In this document: positions 32,899 through 36,457 of the stretch, one piece after another
Numbering within the stretch: position 1 is the first letter of the stretch
How the letters are laid out: every line of letters begins with the position of its first letter
From: a virus
IMG/VR virus record: IMGVR_UViG_3300027759_004571
Location: 1-36,457 of that record
Length of the DNA stretch: 36,457 nucleotides
Direction: 5' to 3' (one strand)
Position numbers and translations under genes: made by a program
The notes under the pieces: model-generated
What the model saw: only the letters and a program-made list of their open reading frames with translations
What the model was told of the DNA's origin: nothing
The model's database searches: none

Positions 32899-33405
32899 AT
32901 GAACACAAATAAGTTCCTCATTCAGATATTGTCAACCGAAAAAATATCACCTGAAAGAAAAATTGTCTTTTTGTCCGAATTATCATTGGTTTGTTTGAAC
33001 TTTTCTTTTTTGGAAGTTAAAAATCAAACTTTTTACTATGTCCAAGTGGATTTTGATATAGAAGTTTTACAGGGATTAATGTCATCATTAATTGAACCTG
33101 AAGAAATTTATTTTATTACCGAAATTAAAGGTAGTGTTGGCACGAATATTGATGAACAAGTATTTATGCACTTTATGTCTAATCAAGAGTTTCCGGTGAG
33201 TAGTATGACTGAGAATAACAACATAGATATGAATATTAACTTATCGTTTGATAATCCTGATATGGGATTTATGGATGAAGATGACGATAATATAGAATGT
33301 CTCAAAAAAACACCATCGATAGATAATATTTTGGATAAAATACTTGAAAAGGGTATAGATTCACTAAATTTACAAGACAAAAAAATACTTCAAAACTTTA
33401 AATAA
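32899..33405 (+). CDS. Hypothetical protein with DUF6576-like C-terminal helix
   Basis: 168 aa from the ATG at 32899, chosen because the promoter lies just upstream; an earlier in-frame ATG at 32854 would precede the promoter. The N-terminal ~90 residues alternate strand and helix. A Asn/Asp-rich stretch (NIDMNINLSFDNPDMGFMDE) follows. The end, PSIDNILDKILEKGIDSLN (~139-157) then LQDKKILQNF, resembles the (I/V)DxILDKIxxxGxxSLxxxEKxxL helix common at the C-termini of Bacteroidota proteins (DUF6576-type). It is 4 bp before the sigma factor gene, so likely co-transcribed. Confidence 0.65.
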   Translation: MNTNKFLIQILSTEKISPERKIVFLSELSLVCLNFSFLEVKNQTFYYVQVDFDIEVLQGLMSSLIEPEEIYFITEIKGSVGTNIDEQVFMHFMSNQEFPVSSMTENNNIDMNINLSFDNPDMGFMDEDDDNIECLKKTPSIDNILDKILEKGIDSLNLQDKKILQNFK

Positions 33406-33409
33406 CTTT

Positions 33410-34210
33410 ATGAAAGACAAACAATTTTCAATCGGACTAGATCAAAAACAAATCGCATATTACCTTAAAGATGTAAAAAAACTCAAGGTAATGACACCTG
33501 AACGAGAGAGAGAACTTTCGGAGATAATGTGTAGTGGTAATGTTTCAGAGGAACAAAAAAATAGTATTTACCAAGAACTAATTGATGGTAATTTAAGATT
33601 TGTAATTACTGTCGCCAAACAATATCAGAATCAAGGTATGGATCTTGATGACTTAATTGCTGAAGGAAACGTAGGACTACTTAAAGCAATACAAAATTTC
33701 GATTGGACTAAGAAACTTAGATTTATTTCTTATGCTGTATGGTGGATCAAACAATCTATTTTTCAATCATTAAATGAACACTCAAGAACTATTCGTTTAC
33801 CAGTCAATATTGTTCAAGAGATGCAAAAAGAAAAGAAAAACTTCAAACCAATCAACGAATTTGAGTTTAACGACAAGTTTGCTAACTTACCAACCACATC
33901 GTCATACAACAAAATCAATGAGGAAGGAGATGAATATATTAGTTCACTTGCAGATACTAATGGGGAAATGCCCGACGATCCCTTTGACACCAAAGTACAA
34001 CTCATTGCAAAACTAATGACTATGTTAGATATTTTAGATTCAAGGGAAAGAGGTATTATATCTGAGTATTTTGGGTTATCAGGTAAACCAAAAACATTAG
34101 AAGAAATAGGTTCAGGTTTGAATCTTACCAAGGAGAGGGTAAGGCAAATTAAAGAAAAAGCACTTCGTAAATTACGAAATGATAGTATGGAATTGTTTGA
34201 ATACATGTAA
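33410..34210 (+). CDS. RNA polymerase sigma-70 family factor
   Basis: 266 aa. Region 1.2 (YLKDVKKLKVMTPERERELS, 18-37), region 2 (NLRFVITVAKQYQNQGMDLD, DLIAEGNVGLLKAI, then RFISYAVWWIKQSIFQSL, ~55-121), RTIRLP (126-131), and region 4 with its helix-turn-helix (TLEEIGSGLNLTKERVRQIK, 229-248). Region 3 is short: about 60 residues lie between RLP and region 4, and most of the sigma-3 helical domain seems missing. It is close in plan to a small Bacteroidota primary sigma factor and would redirect host polymerase to phage promoters. It could do the job of T4 gp55, but its region 4 is far more complete. Confidence 0.88.
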   Translation: MKDKQFSIGLDQKQIAYYLKDVKKLKVMTPERERELSEIMCSGNVSEEQKNSIYQELIDGNLRFVITVAKQYQNQGMDLDDLIAEGNVGLLKAIQNFDWTKKLRFISYAVWWIKQSIFQSLNEHSRTIRLPVNIVQEMQKEKKNFKPINEFEFNDKFANLPTTSSYNKINEEGDEYISSLADTNGEMPDDPFDTKVQLIAKLMTMLDILDSRERGIISEYFGLSGKPKTLEEIGSGLNLTKERVRQIKEKALRKLRNDSMELFEYM

Positions 34211-34213
34211 GAG

Positions 34214-34221
34214 TATATTTA
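34214..34221 (+). promoter_or_regulatory. TATATTTA promoter-like element
   Basis: TATATTTATTAAA starts 4 bp after the sigma factor stop; the next ATG is 13 bp past the element. A possible -33 (ATTG, 34192-34195) is 18 bp upstream, slightly close. It shares a 13-base core with the minus-strand element at 15381-15388. Confidence 0.55.
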
Positions 34222-34234
34222 TTAAAAAAAAATT

Positions 34235-34543
34235 ATGAAAGAATTTATAATCAAAAATCACACAATGATTACCTTTTTTTTACTTCTTAGCGTTACAATA
34301 AGAACATGCGGTACACATAACAATACAATCAAACTTAAAAACAAAGTTGAAACTATTGAAAATAAAATGTATTCACCTGAAGAACTTAATATAATTGTTC
34401 AGTTAGAAGGTCTAAAAGTAGAAAAAAGAATGATACAATCTACCGATAGAAAGATTTTGGATGTTCAGAGACAATCTGAAATCGACAAGGAAATAAATTT
34501 GTTAGAAAAAAAATTGAAAGATGAAAGAATGGTTAAAGAATAA
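34235..34543 (+). CDS. Single-TM coiled-coil protein (possible inner-membrane spanin)
   Basis: 102 aa. One N-terminal hydrophobic segment (~10-26, MITFFLLLSVTI) is followed by a long charged helix (NTIKLKNKVETIENKMYSPE, then KVEKRMIQSTDRKILDVQRQ). An N-terminal anchor with a periplasmic coiled coil is the layout of Rz-type i-spanins, and an amidase gene lies two genes downstream. No lipobox or separate outer-membrane spanin is visible, so this is a suggestion only. It overlaps the next gene by 23 bp. Confidence 0.6.
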   Translation: MKEFIIKNHTMITFFLLLSVTIRTCGTHNNTIKLKNKVETIENKMYSPEELNIIVQLEGLKVEKRMIQSTDRKILDVQRQSEIDKEINLLEKKLKDERMVKE

Positions 34544-35258
34544 CATCAACAATGTTATTATGGGGTCTTTTTTGATACCCATTTTACTTGTGGCATTTGT
34601 ATCAATATCTCACGTTACGACTTTTTATGGTATTTCTAATCCATTTAGTTGGGCGATATATTTGTCTGTCGCTGTAGAGATAGCTGCTTTAGCGTCACTC
34701 GCTGGAATATCAGCTAAATTTGGACGATTTATTTATATTCCATTCGGAATAGTTACTTTGATTCAGTTTGTAGGAAACTTTTTCTATTCATATTCCTTTG
34801 TAGATATGGATAGTCAATCATTCAAAAATTGGGTAGATATGATTTCGGGTATTTTCGAAGTATTTGGAGTTGAACCAACTAATTTTGTAGCACACAGACG
34901 AATTTTAGCTTTCCTGACAGGTGGAATGATTCCATTTATTTCACTTACATTTGCTCATATGTTGATTGTATATTCATCTAAATTACAAGAAAATAAACTA
35001 GATAATCCAAGTTTAGATTTTGATAGTCGAATAGTTGATGAATTGTCCAAAAAAGCGGGCATTTCAGAAGCTAATAGTATTGAGAAACCCTGGATCCCAA
35101 CAGAAACAGAGTTGGAGGAGTTCGAAAAAAATTTATCTATCAATAATCAAGTTACGGAAGAAAATAATCAAGAAATACAACAAGTAGACGAAGAAGTCCC
35201 AACTGAAGAGCTTCCTCAACCTACTAAAAACGTGTTGGTTTACTCGAAAAATGTTTAG
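34521..35258 (+). CDS. Four-TM membrane protein with acidic tail
   Basis: 245 aa. Hydrophobic segments at ~12-34 (MGSFLIPILLVAFVSISHV), 41-64 (SWAIYLSVAVEIAALASLAG), 69-94 (FIYIPFGIVTLIQFVGNFFY) and 127-152. The last ~90 residues are acidic, hydrophilic and rich in Glu and Gln. An H in TM1 (SISHVTTFYG) and an E in TM2 (AVEIAAL) lie within the membrane. It is located between a possible spanin and an amidase, which would suit a holin-like role, but its length and tail are unusual for one. Function not established. Confidence 0.65.
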   Translation: MKEWLKNNINNVIMGSFLIPILLVAFVSISHVTTFYGISNPFSWAIYLSVAVEIAALASLAGISAKFGRFIYIPFGIVTLIQFVGNFFYSYSFVDMDSQSFKNWVDMISGIFEVFGVEPTNFVAHRRILAFLTGGMIPFISLTFAHMLIVYSSKLQENKLDNPSLDFDSRIVDELSKKAGISEANSIEKPWIPTETELEEFEKNLSINNQVTEENNQEIQQVDEEVPTEELPQPTKNVLVYSKNV

Positions 35259-35853
35259 TTTGATTGACAATTTTACTAATAGGATTGTAGGCAAAACAGA
35301 CGTAAAAAGTCAGATTATCCTTTGTCATACCTCAAGGAACTCAAATGAGTATTTAATTTCTTTGAAATATAGGAAAAATAAAAAGTACGATAAAATACCA
35401 AACTTTTTAGTTACAAAAGATGGTAAAATTATTGACCTATTACCATCCGAAACATACTCGAATTTTTTCGATAATCATGACGTGAACAAAAACTCTATAA
35501 TTATTTCATTAGAAAATTTAGGATGGTTAGAAAAAAAACAACTATCCTCTCATTATATTAATTGGATTGGAGATATTTATAAAGGTGTGCCGTACGAAAG
35601 AAAATGGAGAGATTATTTTCTTTGGGATCCATATACAACTGAACAAATAAATTCTTTAGTAAAATTGTGTTTAGATATGTGTCAAAAACATAACATACCT
35701 ATAGAATGTATTGGTCATAATACAAAAATAACAAATATTGAAAAATTGAATGGTATTGTGTCGAGAAGTAATTTTGACCAAATATTTACGGATGTAAGTC
35801 CGGCTTTTGATTTCGATAAATTTACAAATATGTTGAAAAATGAACAATTATGA
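35251..35853 (+). CDS. N-acetylmuramoyl-L-alanine amidase (Amidase_2/PGRP type)
   Basis: 200 aa, 8-bp overlap with the membrane protein gene. Features: IILCHTSRNSNEY (22-34, zinc ligand H26), PNFLVTKDGKIIDLLPSETY (50-69), NSIIISLENLGWL (81-93), WDPYTTEQINSLVKLC (125-140), ECIGHNTKI (152-160, H156) and IFTDVSPAFDFDKF (178-191, D181 as third zinc ligand). The H-H-D set and order match zinc amidases that cut between muramic acid and L-Ala in peptidoglycan. No signal peptide, so export would need a holin or it may act in the virion. Probable endolysin. Confidence 0.82.
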   Translation: MFSLIDNFTNRIVGKTDVKSQIILCHTSRNSNEYLISLKYRKNKKYDKIPNFLVTKDGKIIDLLPSETYSNFFDNHDVNKNSIIISLENLGWLEKKQLSSHYINWIGDIYKGVPYERKWRDYFLWDPYTTEQINSLVKLCLDMCQKHNIPIECIGHNTKITNIEKLNGIVSRSNFDQIFTDVSPAFDFDKFTNMLKNEQL

Positions 35854-36454
35854 TGAAATAAAAAAACTATTGAAATCTTCAAGAAACCTTCTTGAAAAGA
35901 AAAATAGTATGTCAAACATTCGAGAAACTTATCTAAGTAAGGGTCTTATGGTGGAACAAGACACGAATACAAGTTTCACAACTAATTTAGGTGAACCAAG
36001 ACCTAATGTCGCAAAAGATACTGAAAAAGAAATTTATCAAGAAACAAAACCTAAAGAAGATAAACAACAAGCCTATAGAATTTCTGGAGGTATTTTGGTT
36101 ATGCATGGTAAATCTAAAACTGATTTAGAGATTACGACAGAAGATAAAAGAGCGTTCCAAGAAACTATGGATGAATTTGTCGATGAAGTTTCAGAAATGG
36201 TCGATTTTTATCCATTAAATGTATATTCTACAAGTGTAGAATGGAGTGGTAAAGTCATTGACCAAGATTTAGAATTTTTATACTCTATAGGTGAAAATAA
36301 TGGTGTTTATATCAATGGAACCCTTTCTAAAGTTGACGATGAATTTTTAGAGTTTGTCTCAAAATTGAGAGCTTACTACCAAAAATTTAAAACAAAGTGG
36401 GCTAAAGTTTTAGCATCAAGAAAGAAAACTCAAATAGGTCAAGATGAAGAATAG
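35840..36454 (+). CDS. Hypothetical protein, possibly virion or assembly related
   Basis: 204 aa, complete, 14-bp overlap with the amidase; the stop ends 3 bp before the window end. The N-terminal ~75 residues are charged and low complexity (TEKEIYQETKPKEDKQQAYR). The rest mixes helix and strand: ISGGILVMHGKSKTDLEITT (81-100), FQETMDEFVDEVSEMVDF and a basic helical end (KLRAYYQKFKTKWAKVLASR). No membrane segment or catalytic motif. I do not recognise the family. Confidence 0.6.
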   Translation: MNNYDEIKKLLKSSRNLLEKKNSMSNIRETYLSKGLMVEQDTNTSFTTNLGEPRPNVAKDTEKEIYQETKPKEDKQQAYRISGGILVMHGKSKTDLEITTEDKRAFQETMDEFVDEVSEMVDFYPLNVYSTSVEWSGKVIDQDLEFLYSIGENNGVYINGTLSKVDDEFLEFVSKLRAYYQKFKTKWAKVLASRKKTQIGQDEE

Positions 36455-36457
36455 TTT

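Noticed and set aside
33814-34206. 130-codon minus-strand open frame
   Set aside because: It is antisense to the sigma factor gene, whose regions are clearly conserved.

Overview
The window reads as part of a large, AT-rich tailed-phage genome (Caudoviricetes), most likely a distant T4-like myovirus infecting a Bacteroidota host. The phage call rests on a repeat-rich tail fibre, large virion-type proteins, a gp46/gp47-like recombination nuclease pair, a gp61-like primase, a RuvC-like resolvase, a phage-type sigma factor and an amidase. Genes are packed with ATGA or short overlaps. The host call rests on three things: SprB-type repeats (known from Bacteroidota gliding adhesins) in a virion-type protein; start codons preceded by A-rich tracts rather than Shine-Dalgarno sequences; and several promoter-like sites matching the Bacteroidota form TTTG-N19/20-TAnnTTTG. 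I ran no database search; family names come from motifs read by eye.

Layout. (1) 2-2688: the 3' part of a collagen-like and tandem-repeat tail fibre gene, a SET-domain methyltransferase, and two small proteins. (2) 2680-16481: a glycan island. It holds a minus-strand fusion of a GT4 glycosyltransferase with a BAHT (TibC/Aah-like) heptosyltransferase; four SAM methyltransferases (three FkbM-like, one CmcI/Methyltransf_24-like); a short DegT-type aminotransferase homologue; a GT8-NeuD/PglD fusion; and five further putative glycosyltransferases, two of which carry the copies of an exact 1148-bp tandem duplication. (3) 16496-25018: two large Thr/Pro-repeat, Cys-rich putative adhesins, a small protein between them, and a 720-aa virion-type protein. 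(4) 25021-34210: nucleic-acid functions, namely RuvC-like resolvase, primase, PD-(D/E)XK nuclease, zinc-ribbon protein, SbcD/gp47, SbcC/gp46 and a sigma factor, with small unknown genes between. (5) 34235-36454: a single-TM coiled-coil protein, a four-TM protein, an amidase (possibly a lysis group) and an unrecognised protein.

How it may fit together. The glycan island lies between genes for Ser/Thr-rich surface proteins: a Gly-Ser-Ser/Gly-Thr-Ser collagen-like stalk on one side and Thr-Pro linkers on the other. BAHT enzymes O-glycosylate Ser/Thr on extended surface proteins. The most interesting hypothesis is therefore a phage-encoded system that builds a methylated and acetylated glycan on the virion's own fibres. 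Modification of host surface glycan is the main alternative. A G8 tract at the domain junction of the GT8-NeuD fusion could make this decoration phase-variable.
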